Origin: Arthrobacter sp. FW306-2-2C-D06B
Lineage (GTDB): Bacteria > Actinomycetota > Actinomycetes > Actinomycetales > Micrococcaceae
Assembly: GCF_021789175.1 (NCBI RefSeq)
Contig: NZ_CP084560.1
Location: forward strand, 744,001-808,000
DNA: 64,000 nt
Direction of reading: 5' to 3'
A model generated the notes under the pieces. That model saw only the letters and a program-made list of their open reading frames with translations, did no database searches and was not told where the DNA came from. A program made the position numbers and the translations under genes. Shown piece by piece: positions 35,252 to 44,329 of this stretch (positions are counted from its first letter, which is position 1; every line of letters begins with the position of its first letter).

Positions 35252-36676
35252 TCAGCAGGCCGGCCGGTTCCGAACGTCGCTTGAGACGTGTTGCTTGAGC
35301 AGCGAGCCGCCGGCTTCCGCCTTGAGTTCCCGGTTTTCAACCATGACCTGTCCGCGCAGGATCGTCATGCTGGGCCATGCAGCCACCTCGTAGCCGTCCC
35401 AGGGCGTGTAGTCGGCTTCGTGCAGGTCCTCGGCGTGGATGGCCCGCTTCACTGTTGTATCCAGGACCGCGAGGTCGGCGTCGCTGCCCACCGCGATCAC
35501 GCCCTTCTGCGGGTACAGCCCGAGGATTTTCGCCGCGTTGGCGGAGGTGATGTCAACAAAGCGGGTGAGATCGAGCCCGCGCTTGGCCACCCCTTCGGTG
35601 TACGCGACAGCCATGCGCATCTCGACGCCGGCATGACCGCCTGTGGCGTCGAGAATGGTCTTGCCGCGGGTCTTCACCTCAAGGTCGGTGCACACGCCAT
35701 CGGTTGCCAGGGTGCTGAGCGAGCCTTCGAGCAGCGATTCCCACATCGAGTCGCGGTCGGTTTCCGATTTCAAGGACGGGTAGGTGTGATAGATCGCGCC
35801 GTTCTTCTGTTTATAGTCTTCGGCGGTGAAGTACGCGTAGTGGGGGAGGATCTCGCCATAGACCGCTTGGCCGCGCCCTCTGGCCTCTCGGATGGCGTCC
35901 ACGCCTTCGCGGGCGCTGACGTGCATGAGGTAAATGGGCGCACCGACGTGCTCGGCGAGCGTAATGACTCGCTGGAAGGACAACTTTTCCGAGAGGTTGT
36001 TGTGGGCGTGGTGCATGTTCTCCAGCCCGATCCTGCCTTCGCGCTGCAATTGCTTGTAGGCGTACATGACGATGTCGTCGTCTTCCGCATGCACCGCGAG
36101 CATCGCGCCGGCCTGGGCTGTTTGTTGCATGAGTCCCCACATATTGCCGAGGTCCGTCTTCTGCTTGGGGCGCGTCGGGGTGGTGTTGGTCATCCAGACT
36201 TTGTAGCTTCCATGGCCGGCTGCGACGGCGTCGGGAATCTGTTCGAGTACATCGAATGGAATCTCCGGTTCCTTGAACGTGCCGTGCAAGGCGTAATCGG
36301 TGTAGCTTGACCCGGCCCACTCGGCCGACTTGCGGGCAAAGGACTCCGAGAGCTCATCGCCAGGTTGCCAATGCGCGAAGTCCACCAGCGTGGTGGTTCC
36401 ACCGTAGATGGCGCCCTCACTCACGCGATCAGGGCCAAAACACTTGATTCCGCTTTCGGCAGCCGTTGGAAGAACGGAGTTGGTGTGGACATGCGGGTCG
36501 ACGCCGCCCGGGACAACCAATTGGCCGCGGAGATCGACCGTGCGCGTCGCCTCCTCCGTGGGACCGAGGCCGGTCTCGCGGAGGGACACAATCTTGCCCC
36601 CCGCTATGCCGATGTCCAGGGTTTTGGGGCCGGACGGGGTAACGACCATGCCGTTGGTGAGAACGAGATCAAGCAT
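35252..36676 (-). CDS. Dihydropyrimidinase/hydantoinase-family cyclic amidohydrolase
   Basis: A 474-residue enzyme that opens cyclic amides such as dihydropyrimidines or hydantoins. The metal site is complete: DPHVHTN, SYKVWMT (carboxylated Lys), AVHAEDDD, LMHVSAREG and LATDGVCT. The length matches D-hydantoinases/dihydropyrimidinases. It is the last gene of a three-gene operon (aminotransferase, formamidase, hydantoinase) with 16 bp to the formamidase. The expected product is an N-carbamoyl amino acid, which would need a carbamoylase; the amidases further right are candidates. The exact substrate is unknown. Confidence 0.92.
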   Translation of the reverse strand: MLDLVLTNGMVVTPSGPKTLDIGIAGGKIVSLRETGLGPTEEATRTVDLRGQLVVPGGVDPHVHTNSVLPTAAESGIKCFGPDRVSEGAIYGGTTTLVDFAHWQPGDELSESFARKSAEWAGSSYTDYALHGTFKEPEIPFDVLEQIPDAVAAGHGSYKVWMTNTTPTRPKQKTDLGNMWGLMQQTAQAGAMLAVHAEDDDIVMYAYKQLQREGRIGLENMHHAHNNLSEKLSFQRVITLAEHVGAPIYLMHVSAREGVDAIREARGRGQAVYGEILPHYAYFTAEDYKQKNGAIYHTYPSLKSETDRDSMWESLLEGSLSTLATDGVCTDLEVKTRGKTILDATGGHAGVEMRMAVAYTEGVAKRGLDLTRFVDITSANAAKILGLYPQKGVIAVGSDADLAVLDTTVKRAIHAEDLHEADYTPWDGYEVAAWPSMTILRGQVMVENRELKAEAGGSLLKQHVSSDVRNRPAC

Positions 36677-36692
36677 CAGGGGGTCGCGCCTT

Positions 36693-37598
36693 TCAGTGTT
36701 GGTGGGGGTTGAAGGAAAACGGTGCGGACGTGAAGTAGCGGGCGGCGAGGGAGACTTTTACCGAGGCGCGAGCGTTGACGAGCTGGGACACGGAAACATC
36801 CGCGGCCGCGCTCATCAGCATCGCCGTCTTCTCCCGGGTCCACTTCCGGTCCGCCTGCAGGAGTTCGAGCATGTCGTCGAGCGCCAACCGCGCGGCGTCG
36901 TCGAGGGTTTCGCCGTCGCCGATCGTGATGACGGAACCCCCGGACAAGACCACCGGCCGGTTGACCGTGACTCCGGCCAGAACGTGGCAGGAGAGAACAA
37001 GGCTGCCCTCGACCTCGACGGCGGTGAGGGAGCACTCGCCGTCGCCCTGTACCGCATGTAGGTCGCCGGCATAGAGCAAGGCGTTCGCGCTCTGCACGGG
37101 CAAGATGACGGCGGAACCGGCGGTCACGTCTTTGCAGTCCATGTTGCCGCCGTGCGTCCCGACCGTGCTTGAGTTGGGATTCCCGTCGGCCGGTGCCACG
37201 CCGATCTTGCCGATCATCGGCCGGATGGGGATCCGGATGTCGTCGTCGAACCGGACGCTCCCGTCCACAATGTCGACAACCCTGCCGGATCGCCCCAGGC
37301 CGCCGGTGAAACCGCCGCGCCCGGGAAGCGTGACCATGGCGCCCCGGTCCGCTATCCGGATCTCGTGGACGTCTATCCGAAGTGTGTCCCCTGGATTGAC
37401 GCCGCGCACCGCGACCGGCCCGGTCACGGGGATCGACAACTTCTCGTATTCCCCGGTGCTTTCGAACAGGCCGCCGGTCAGCAGGCTCCGGGCGCCAAGG
37501 GAGAACTGCTCGCCTTGGCCTACTTCAATCACGGGGGTGGCGTCGCGGTCAAAGGATCCCGACGCCGATTCATGGCTTGCGTGGAGCATGTTCAGCAT
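36693..37598 (-). CDS. Acetamidase/formamidase family protein
   Basis: A 301-residue FmdA/AmdA-type amidase that releases ammonia from small amides. Segments typical of the family are VRGVNPGDTLRIDVHEI, IGKIGVAP, THGGNMDCKDVTAGS and LYAGDLHAVQGDGE. The ATG at 37598 follows AAAGGGG; the frame is open to 38132 inside the aminotransferase gene. It sits between aminotransferase and hydantoinase and could remove formamide or a short amide produced by ring degradation. Confidence 0.9.
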   Translation of the reverse strand: MLNMLHASHESASGSFDRDATPVIEVGQGEQFSLGARSLLTGGLFESTGEYEKLSIPVTGPVAVRGVNPGDTLRIDVHEIRIADRGAMVTLPGRGGFTGGLGRSGRVVDIVDGSVRFDDDIRIPIRPMIGKIGVAPADGNPNSSTVGTHGGNMDCKDVTAGSAVILPVQSANALLYAGDLHAVQGDGECSLTAVEVEGSLVLSCHVLAGVTVNRPVVLSGGSVITIGDGETLDDAARLALDDMLELLQADRKWTREKTAMLMSAAADVSVSQLVNARASVKVSLAARYFTSAPFSFNPHQH

Positions 37599-37630
37599 GC
37601 TGCCCCTTTCGTTGCGGCGGTGCGGGGAAG

Positions 37631-38608
37631 CTATGCGGTGGGGTAGACGGGCAGGGCCCACTGTTGATCGGCGGCTACGCGTCCGACGACAGCCTGCCGG
37701 TAGGCCTGCTGAAGCTGGCGGGTGAGTTCGCCGGCAGTTCCCTCGCCGATCGGCGTGCGGTCCACGGAAGAGACATGGTTGATTTCGGCGGCGCTGCCGC
37801 ACACGAAGATTTCGTCCGCCGAGTAGAGTTCCGTGCGGTCGATTGCCCGGATGTCGACGTCGACGCCGAGGACATTTCGTGCCAGATGGAGGACGCTGTC
37901 CCGGGTTATCCCCTCCAGGATGCTGTCCGTTGCGGGGGGCGTGCACAGGCGCCCCTGGCGAACCATGAACACGTTGTAGCCAGCACCCTCGGCAACATGG
38001 CCGTCCTCGGTCAGCAGCAGGGCCGCGTCGTACCCGTTGCGCCGGGCCTCCAGCATGGCAAGGCGCCCGTTTTGGTAATTGGCAATCGATTTGACCCGGG
38101 GCGGCATGGAGCGATCGGACAATCGGGCCCAACTGCTGATCTGCACGTCCAGTCCGCTGGCCCCGAAGTAGTTGCCCATGGGGATGGCCGCCATGAAGAC
38201 GGTGACCGGACCAGTGTCCTCCGGCTTGCCATCGCTTGAGTCGACGAATACCTGCGCGCGCATGTGGAGGTTCCCGCGCAGCCCGTTCGCACGCACCAGG
38301 CCGAGCAATTGTTCGCTCAAAACGCCGATGTCGCGCGGCCCGTCGATTTCCACCACCCGCATCGAGTCAATCAAGCGGCGCATGTGGTCGGCCACCCGGA
38401 AGGCGTAAAGCTGCTGGTCCTCATCGCTCCAATAGGCGCGGAACCCTTCGAAGACGCCGACGCCGTACTTCAGCGTGGTGCTCAGGACATGGAGCTTGGC
38501 ATTCGCATACTCCACCAGTTCGCCGTCGCGGAGCAGGTAGCGAACACTGGGCTCGAATGCGGGGGCCTTGGTGTCGGTCACAGTTGCGGATTCACTCAGA
38601 TTGGTCAT
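37631..38608 (-). CDS. ilvE: Class IV aminotransferase, branched-chain type
   Basis: A 325-residue PLP fold-type IV aminotransferase. FEGFRAYW matches the branched-chain signature, the PLP Lys is in VKSIANYQN, and the C-terminal GITRDSVLHLAR and EIFVCGSAAEI follow. It would interconvert amino acids and 2-oxo acids. The ATG at 38608 follows GGAGA; upstream frame to 39106 overlaps the divergent permease region. Its place at the head of a hydantoinase/formamidase operon suggests use in catabolism of an amino acid released from the ring compound rather than housekeeping biosynthesis. Confidence 0.88.
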   Translation of the reverse strand: MTNLSESATVTDTKAPAFEPSVRYLLRDGELVEYANAKLHVLSTTLKYGVGVFEGFRAYWSDEDQQLYAFRVADHMRRLIDSMRVVEIDGPRDIGVLSEQLLGLVRANGLRGNLHMRAQVFVDSSDGKPEDTGPVTVFMAAIPMGNYFGASGLDVQISSWARLSDRSMPPRVKSIANYQNGRLAMLEARRNGYDAALLLTEDGHVAEGAGYNVFMVRQGRLCTPPATDSILEGITRDSVLHLARNVLGVDVDIRAIDRTELYSADEIFVCGSAAEINHVSSVDRTPIGEGTAGELTRQLQQAYRQAVVGRVAADQQWALPVYPTA

Positions 38609-38739
38609 TGTTGTCTCCAAATCGTGTTCGGAAAACAGATCAGGGCTCGGCTTCACACCAAGGTTGACATCCGTCTTCATCTTACTGTCGGCATTGTCAC
38701 CATAATGAAGATGCTTGATGGTCCTGTCAACAGTGACCA

Positions 38740-38791
38740 TTGACACTCGATGAAATACTTCAATAAAGTGATGAAACTTCGATATGTAAAT
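38740..38791. promoter_or_regulatory. Divergent promoter with two TTCRATA operator copies
   Basis: TTGACA at 38740-38745 precedes two copies of the island motif: TTCAATAAAGTGAT at 38759-38772 and TTCGATATGTAAAT at 38778-38791, exactly 19 bp apart. They lie between the aminotransferase operon (left) and the ABC importer operon (right). A common regulator is inferred. Confidence 0.5.
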
Positions 38792-38879
38792 TCTCGGCAG
38801 GATGTCGAGTGGCTGGAGCCCGGATGCGCCAGCCAAAAGAAGGCTTTCACCTACACCCGTCAACCGGATCGAGTGCCAA

Positions 38880-39782
38880 TTGAGTGAAACTACGACAGTC
38901 GAGTCCCGGACTCCCGTAAGGTCCGTGGGCGGACGTGCGTCGAGCTGGGCCAAGCGAGGCAGGGCCTGGGCGTACAAGCGATCAGGGACGGTCCTCGCCG
39001 TCGTCGCCGCCGGCATCATTGTGGGACTCCCGCTTGCGGCGATCTTTCTCCATCTTCCCCAAAACCCCTTGCAGCCGGACGTGGAGTCCATGGCCCTGGC
39101 CCCCAACTCCGTTCATTGGTTCGGCACGGACGGCAACGGAATGGATGTGTTCTCCCGGACGATTGAATCGGCGAGGCTGGACCTTCCCATTTCGCTGGCG
39201 GCGACGGCTATTGCCCTTGTCATCGGCGTTCCCTTGGGCCTGTTCGCCACTACCGGCTTGGCCGGCGAAACGATCATGCGGGTAGTTGACGCTTTCGCCG
39301 CGCTCCCCATCATCGTGATTGCCGTGGTGTCCATCCAGCTCATGGGCGGCGGAGCCACCGATGTCATCCTCGCCATCGCCCTGGTTGCGGCTCCACGCTT
39401 TGTTCGCTTGTCCCGTGCAGCGGCGATTTCGCTCCGCTCGTCAAGGTACGTCGAGGCGGCGGTGGCCATCGGATGTTCGCCGATCCGTGTGGCCTTCAAC
39501 CACATCTTCAGGAACGCCTACGGTGTGATCCTCGTGCAGGCCACGCTGACCACTGCCGGCGCCTTGAGCACGATTGCCGCCTTGAACTTCCTCGGCGTCG
39601 GGGTCAAACCTCCCCAGCCAAGCTGGGGCGCGATGATCGAAGACGGCGTCAGCATGCTCATCCGTGGCCAGTGGTGGGCCGTGGCCTTTCCCGCGCTGGC
39701 CCTCCTCCTGGTCATTGGCTCGCTCAACATCATTGCCGGTGCGATCGAGAACACGATGGAACGAGTGGAGCACACCCGATGA
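38880..39782 (+). CDS. Peptide/nickel-type ABC transporter permease (DppC-like)
   Basis: A 300-residue permease from the TTG at 38880 (protein begins SETTTVESRTP); an ATG at 38802 in the same frame has no ribosome site, so the start is uncertain. Six hydrophobic segments, FGTDGNGMDVFSR, and the family EAA region AAVAIGCSPIRVAFNHIFRN support DppC type. It forms the importer with 39779, 40672, 41481 and the lipoprotein at 44330. The probable cargo is the catabolised ureide or amide rather than a peptide. Confidence 0.88.
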   Translation: MSETTTVESRTPVRSVGGRASSWAKRGRAWAYKRSGTVLAVVAAGIIVGLPLAAIFLHLPQNPLQPDVESMALAPNSVHWFGTDGNGMDVFSRTIESARLDLPISLAATAIALVIGVPLGLFATTGLAGETIMRVVDAFAALPIIVIAVVSIQLMGGGATDVILAIALVAAPRFVRLSRAAAISLRSSRYVEAAVAIGCSPIRVAFNHIFRNAYGVILVQATLTTAGALSTIAALNFLGVGVKPPQPSWGAMIEDGVSMLIRGQWWAVAFPALALLLVIGSLNIIAGAIENTMERVEHTR

Positions 39783-40669
39783 ACAAGACCCTCCAAGTCC
39801 GGGAACTCGAAACCGAGTTCCACACCCCCCGGGGTGTGGTCCGGGCATTGCTCGGCGTTTCCTTCGAGGTGCAGGACAACGAGATCGTGGGGATCGTCGG
39901 CGAATCCGGATCGGGCAAATCGACGGTGGTCCGTTCCATCACGAAGTTGTTGATGCCGCCGGGCAAGGTGTCCGCCGGCAACGTTACCTTCGCTGGCCGA
40001 AGCCTCTTGGAACTGCCCGAACGGGAGATGCGCCAAATCAGGGGAAAGGACATCGGATTCATTGCCCAGAATCCATTCAGCGCCCTGAATCCGGTGACCC
40101 GCATCGAAAAGCAGTTTGCCAATATCGCCAAGGCGCACGGAGTGAAGGTGGATGCCTCCGAGCGCAGCCGTGCACTGCAGCTGTTGGAATCGACTGGAGT
40201 CCGCGATCCGGAACGCGTCATGCGCGGTTATGCGCACGAACTCAGCGGCGGCATGGCCCAGCGCGTCGTCATCGCCATGGCGCTTTACCTCAACCCGCAG
40301 CTGGTGATCGCCGACGAGCCGACGACGGCGCTCGACCTCACCGTCCAGCGCCAGGTCCTTGATACCCTTCGCCGACTGACGGTCGAGAGCGGCCGCTCGA
40401 TGCTGATTGTGACCCATGACCTCGGGGTGGTGGCCGCATACTGCAACCGCGTGCTGGTCATGTACCGCGGAAATATCGTGGAACAAGGACTCGTTGACGA
40501 CGTTTTCGTCCGTCCACAGCATCCCTACACGATCTCCCTGCTCAACTCGGTGGTGCGTCCCGAAGACGAGACGCCCTACGTGCCAGGGAGCGCTGAAGCA
40601 CCGGATACCGCGGAGCCGGAAACGCCGGACCCCTCTAAGGTCCAATTGTCCGAAGCCCGGAGGTCTTGA
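39779..40669 (+). CDS. Oligopeptide-type ABC transporter ATPase (DppD-like)
   Basis: A 296-residue ABC ATPase. Walker A GESGSGKST (about residue 43), Q-loop FIAQNPFSALNP, signature LSGGMAQR, Walker B LVIADEPTTALD, H-loop VTHDLG. The C-terminal ARPQHPYT-type motif reads VRPQHPYTISLL, typical of Opp/Dpp ATPases. It overlaps the permease by four bases. It acts with the DppF-like ATPase that follows. Confidence 0.93.
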   Translation: MNKTLQVRELETEFHTPRGVVRALLGVSFEVQDNEIVGIVGESGSGKSTVVRSITKLLMPPGKVSAGNVTFAGRSLLELPEREMRQIRGKDIGFIAQNPFSALNPVTRIEKQFANIAKAHGVKVDASERSRALQLLESTGVRDPERVMRGYAHELSGGMAQRVVIAMALYLNPQLVIADEPTTALDLTVQRQVLDTLRRLTVESGRSMLIVTHDLGVVAAYCNRVLVMYRGNIVEQGLVDDVFVRPQHPYTISLLNSVVRPEDETPYVPGSAEAPDTAEPETPDPSKVQLSEARRS

Positions 40670-40671
40670 AA

Positions 40672-41484
40672 ATGCCGCTCCTTGAACTCGTGGATGTCAC
40701 GAAGATCTTCCGAACCCCCCATGGAGAAGCACGCGCCGTAGATGGAATTACCCTGTCCGTGGAAGCCGGCGAGACACTCGGCATCATCGGCGAAAGTGGT
40801 TCCGGCAAGTCAACGCTCGGCCGCCTGGTCCTGAGGCTGACCGAGCCGGATTCCGGATCCGTCGTCATCGAAGGGCAGGACGTGTTAGCCCTCGGCCGTG
40901 GCGAACTCCGCCGCAAGCGGCGCCATTGGCAGATTGTCTTCCAGGAACCCTTCGCGTCATTGAACCCGCGCCTGACGATCCGGCAGATCGTCGAGGAGCC
41001 GCTCATCGTCGCCCGGATGGGGAGCCGGGCCGAGCGGCGGTTGCGGGTCCTGGCGACCTTGGAAGAAGTCGGCCTCTCCGCTGACTTCATGGACCGGCGC
41101 CCCGCGAACCTGAGCGGGGGGCAGCAACAGCGCGTAGGAATCGCACGCGCCCTGGTCACGAATCCCAGCCTGGTGGTCCTGGACGAACCAACGTCCTCGC
41201 TGGACCTGACCATCCGGGCCTCGATCCTGCGCACCCTCGCGCGACTCAGGGCTTCCCGGGGCCTCACCTATGTATTCATTTCGCATGACATCGAAACTGT
41301 GCGGCATTTCTGTTCCACCGTGGCTGTCATGCATCGCGGCAAAATCGTCGAGGTCGGCCCCACCCAGGACGTCTTGATGGCGCCGCAGCACCCTTATACC
41401 CAGTCGCTCATTTCCGCCGCATTGCCGGTGGTTCCCTATTCCGCCGTCGTTGGCACCACGAATTCCCAGGGGCAGATTTCATGA
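40672..41484 (+). CDS. Oligopeptide-type ABC transporter ATPase (DppF-like)
   Basis: A 270-residue ABC ATPase. Walker A GESGSGKSTLGR, Q-loop IVFQEPFASLNPRL, signature LSGGQQQR, Walker B LVVLDEPTSSLD, H-loop ISHDIE, then MAPQHPYTQSL. The ATG at 40672 lies 8 bases after CGGAGG; a TTG two codons upstream overlaps the previous stop. Together with the DppD-like protein it forms the heterodimeric motor of the importer. Confidence 0.93.
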   Translation: MPLLELVDVTKIFRTPHGEARAVDGITLSVEAGETLGIIGESGSGKSTLGRLVLRLTEPDSGSVVIEGQDVLALGRGELRRKRRHWQIVFQEPFASLNPRLTIRQIVEEPLIVARMGSRAERRLRVLATLEEVGLSADFMDRRPANLSGGQQQRVGIARALVTNPSLVVLDEPTSSLDLTIRASILRTLARLRASRGLTYVFISHDIETVRHFCSTVAVMHRGKIVEVGPTQDVLMAPQHPYTQSLISAALPVVPYSAVVGTTNSQGQIS

Positions 41485-42542
41485 TCCGCTACATCATTTC
41501 AAGGCTCCTCATCGCAGCCTTACTGCTGTGTGGCCTCATCACCCTCAGTTTTGGCCTGGTTTCGCTCCTTCCCGGCGACCCCGCGGTGGCCCTCCTGGGT
41601 GAATACGCAACCCCGGCAGACATCGCGCGAATCCACGCGGAACTTGGCCTGGACCTGCCTTTCTGGGAACGCTACCTCGGCTACATGTCCAGAACGCTGA
41701 GCGGTGACCTTGGCCATTCCCTCTTCACCGGCAGTTCGGTATCCAGCGAAATCCTGACCCGGCTCCCCAATACCTTGATCTACTTGGTGCCAGGGCTCGC
41801 CCTGGCCCTCATTATCGGCATGGCGAGCGGCACGTTCGCGGCCTATCGCTACCGACGCTTTGCCGACAAGGCCTTCACCTTCTGGATATCCATCCTGATG
41901 GCCATGCCGGAATTCGTGCTGGCCCTCTTGTTGCTGTTTGTCTTCTATCAACAACTGCGCATCGCGCCCGCACCGATCGGCATGCTCTCCAGCGCGCAAA
42001 TCACTCCACCGCACGTCACGGGGTCAATCCCTCTTGACGCGATAATTGCCGGCCAGTGGGGAACGTTTTCGTCCATCCTCGGCCGCGCCGTCCTTCCTAT
42101 CGTGACCATGGGCTTGTTCTTCGCTGCCCCGTTCGGAAAGACAGTGCGCTCAGGACTATTGCAGGTGCTCCAATCACCACAAATCGAGTTTGCGAGGGCC
42201 TGCGGCCTGCGTCCCGGCCAGGTCTTCCGGTATGCCCTCAGCGACATTCGCGGGTCACTCATGACCTACTTGGTACTTCTTTTTGCCGCGTCCCTCAGCG
42301 GAGCGGCCATTGTCGAAAGTGTCTTTTCCTGGCCTGGAGTGGGCGGTTGGTCGCTCGACGGCGTGCTCAAAGGCGACGTGCCCGTCATTCAAGGCTTTGT
42401 CCTCATCATGGGATCCACAAGCTTGCTCGGCTATGTCATTCTCGACGCCTTGATAACCCTTCTGGACCCCCGTACGCGCCGCAAAGCCGTGGCCGGACGC
42501 CGTCAGCGGCGCCTGGGCGCAATCCCGGCAGCCAACTCCTAA
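41481..42542 (+). CDS. Peptide/nickel-type ABC transporter permease (DppB-like)
   Basis: A 353-residue membrane permease. It starts with the DppB-like MIRYIISRLLIAALLLCGLITLSFGLV and has the IHAELGLDLPFWERYLGYMSR segment. The EAA region is IEFARACGLRPGQVFRYALSDI, and VESVFSWPGVGGW lies near the end. The ATG overlaps the DppF-like stop. The gene order C-D-F-B is a rearranged version of the usual dpp order. Confidence 0.93.
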   Translation: MIRYIISRLLIAALLLCGLITLSFGLVSLLPGDPAVALLGEYATPADIARIHAELGLDLPFWERYLGYMSRTLSGDLGHSLFTGSSVSSEILTRLPNTLIYLVPGLALALIIGMASGTFAAYRYRRFADKAFTFWISILMAMPEFVLALLLLFVFYQQLRIAPAPIGMLSSAQITPPHVTGSIPLDAIIAGQWGTFSSILGRAVLPIVTMGLFFAAPFGKTVRSGLLQVLQSPQIEFARACGLRPGQVFRYALSDIRGSLMTYLVLLFAASLSGAAIVESVFSWPGVGGWSLDGVLKGDVPVIQGFVLIMGSTSLLGYVILDALITLLDPRTRRKAVAGRRQRRLGAIPAANS

Positions 42543-42570
42543 GAAGCCCTTAGCCGCCTCCCGAGAACTC

Positions 42571-42603
42571 TTGACAGATATCTCCCGACTTCAATAGATT
42601 GAA
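42571..42603 (+). promoter_or_regulatory. Promoter with overlapping dyad; probable leaderless start
   Basis: TTGACA at 42571-42576 is followed 17 bp later by ATAGAT (42594-42599), a plausible -10. The expected start of transcription falls at the ATG of 42607. The perfect dyad TTCAAT-AG-ATTGAA (42590-42603) covers the -10, so a bound regulator would block it. Confidence 0.5.
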
Positions 42604-42606
42604 GAT

Positions 42607-43431
42607 ATGTTCACTAAAGTTCATGAAGATAAAGTTATCGCCCTCGGTGGAACCATTCCGCTCGACGGCCGCGTGAGCTGGGTACCGGCCGGAGCGACCG
42701 GCTTCCAACCGTCGAATTGCTATCTCCTCAGTGAGGGCTCCGGCAGGCTGCTGGTCGACACCGGACTCGCAGTCCACAGCCAGGAGATCCTCGATGACCT
42801 GGTTGAGCTGCTTGGCGACGACGGCCGGCTCTCCATGTTTTTCACGCGGAGCGAGATGGACTGCGTTTCGAACCTGGAACCTATTGCCGGGAAATTCGAC
42901 ATCGAGCGCCTCTTCACCGGTGGCGCCATCAACCCCTTCGATGCATTCGATGACCTCAGCCGTCTCGCGCTCCGAGGCCGTCGGCAGCAGATCGACCAGA
43001 AGGGAGAGGGCGGGGATTCCATGGCCCGCACTCCCGAGATCGAGGTGGCACCGGGCAGGCACTTGACCATCGAGTCACCGCTCCTGCGGCTCCTCCCGAC
43101 CTTCTGGGGGTGGGACGCGAATACCGGAACCATCTTCACCTCCGATACCTTCACCCACGGCACCATGACAAGCCCGGACGGTTCCCGCATCATTGACTCC
43201 CTCGCCGAGGACACCACCACCGCCAAGCAGGTCGCGGAGCACCTCTACGCGAAATACGAGTGGATCCCACGGGCCACGTGCGAGCCGCTTCGGGAATGGC
43301 TCTCTGACAAGTTCGAGACTCTGGCCCCCGAAACCATCGCCCCTTCCCGCGGCTGCGTGATCCGCGGGGGCGAGCTCGTCCGCCGGCACCTTGATTTCAT
43401 GCTCGCAGCGTTGGCGCCGGAAAAGGCATAG
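42607..43431 (+). CDS. Flavodiiron-like metallo-beta-lactamase homologue lacking metal ligands (pair A, member 1)
   Basis: A 274-residue protein with the MBL-fold order of flavodiiron-type domains: SNCYLLSEGSGRLLVDTG, then a degenerate metal motif. Family members read H-x-E-x-D-H; here it is T80-R81-S82-E83-M84-D85-C86. Later, HWPD becomes RLLPTF, SDTFTHG keeps Asp, and the final APSHG His is Arg (APSRG). So all His ligands are lost while Glu and Asp persist. A dozen residues preceding APGRHLTIES form a charged insertion. It lies directly before the better-preserved partner, suggesting a heteromer. Catalysis by this subunit is unlikely. Confidence 0.72.
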   Translation: MFTKVHEDKVIALGGTIPLDGRVSWVPAGATGFQPSNCYLLSEGSGRLLVDTGLAVHSQEILDDLVELLGDDGRLSMFFTRSEMDCVSNLEPIAGKFDIERLFTGGAINPFDAFDDLSRLALRGRRQQIDQKGEGGDSMARTPEIEVAPGRHLTIESPLLRLLPTFWGWDANTGTIFTSDTFTHGTMTSPDGSRIIDSLAEDTTTAKQVAEHLYAKYEWIPRATCEPLREWLSDKFETLAPETIAPSRGCVIRGGELVRRHLDFMLAALAPEKA

Positions 43432-43441
43432 GAGAATCCCC

Positions 43442-44257
43442 ATGGAAGAACTAGTAGAAACTATGAGCCGCGACCTTCCGCGTGAGGTAGCCGAGGGCGT
43501 CACCTGGATGAGTTCGTGCCTGCCGTTCCACCTCCAGGACCGCGTGATCCACGGGCACACGTCCACGTATCTGGCACAAGGGACCGAGTCGTCAATCCTC
43601 ATTGACACGGGCAACCCCTCCAGCTGGAACATCATTTCGGAAACCCTTGACGGGTTGCTCGGGGACAAGCCCCTCAGCTACGTCTTCCCTACGCATCCCG
43701 AGCTTCCACACACGGGAAACCTTCCCCGCCTCGTCGAGAAGTACCCCGACATCAAGGTTGTCGGCGACATCCGGGACTACCACCTCTTTTACCCGCAAAT
43801 CGTGCCCAACCTTCACTCCCGGGTTCCCGGGGACAAGGTGGATCTCGGCGGCGGATATGAATTCGTGATCGTCGAGGCGATGATCAGGGACCTGCCGAAT
43901 ACCCAGTGGGGCTTCGTACCGAAGTCGGGCGTGCTTTTCACGGCCGACGGCTTTTGCTACATGCACCGCCCGGAACTCGATGATGAGGATCCGGTGCACC
44001 TCCCCGGCGAATGCGGCCTGACAACAGATGAGCTCTCGGCACCCATTGCGGTCGAGAACGCTGCCTTCTTTACCGGCAGCGCGTTGTACTGGGCCAGATT
44101 CGCCAACGACGCCGACCAGGTTTATGACCGGGTCGGCAAGCTGATGGATGACCTTGGGGTCAAGATCGTAGCGCCCACCCATGGCAACGTGATCACCAAT
44201 ATTCCGGAGGTGGCGCCCATCATCCGGGCCGGCCACAAGCGCGCCTACCGTTACTAA
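43442..44257 (+). CDS. Flavodiiron-like metallo-beta-lactamase-fold protein (pair A, member 2)
   Basis: A 271-residue MBL-fold protein. YLAQGTESSILIDTG is followed by the metal motif P83-T-H85-P-E87-L-P-H90-TGN, matching the flavodiiron H-x-E-x-D-H except that Asp is Pro. The later His of HWPD is replaced (RDLPNT), TADGF keeps Asp, and the closing APTHGN keeps His. A metal site in altered form is likely. No flavodoxin domain is fused. The ATG follows AGGAG, 10 bp after pair member 1. Hydrolase or oxygen-handling roles are both possible; the substrate is unknown. Confidence 0.78.
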   Translation: MEELVETMSRDLPREVAEGVTWMSSCLPFHLQDRVIHGHTSTYLAQGTESSILIDTGNPSSWNIISETLDGLLGDKPLSYVFPTHPELPHTGNLPRLVEKYPDIKVVGDIRDYHLFYPQIVPNLHSRVPGDKVDLGGGYEFVIVEAMIRDLPNTQWGFVPKSGVLFTADGFCYMHRPELDDEDPVHLPGECGLTTDELSAPIAVENAAFFTGSALYWARFANDADQVYDRVGKLMDDLGVKIVAPTHGNVITNIPEVAPIIRAGHKRAYRY

Positions 44258-44329
44258 TCCACTGCCACATCAGCAGCGCACTACTCGTAACACATCCTTT
44301 CCCTCTGTACAGAAATTGGAACCAGGCTT

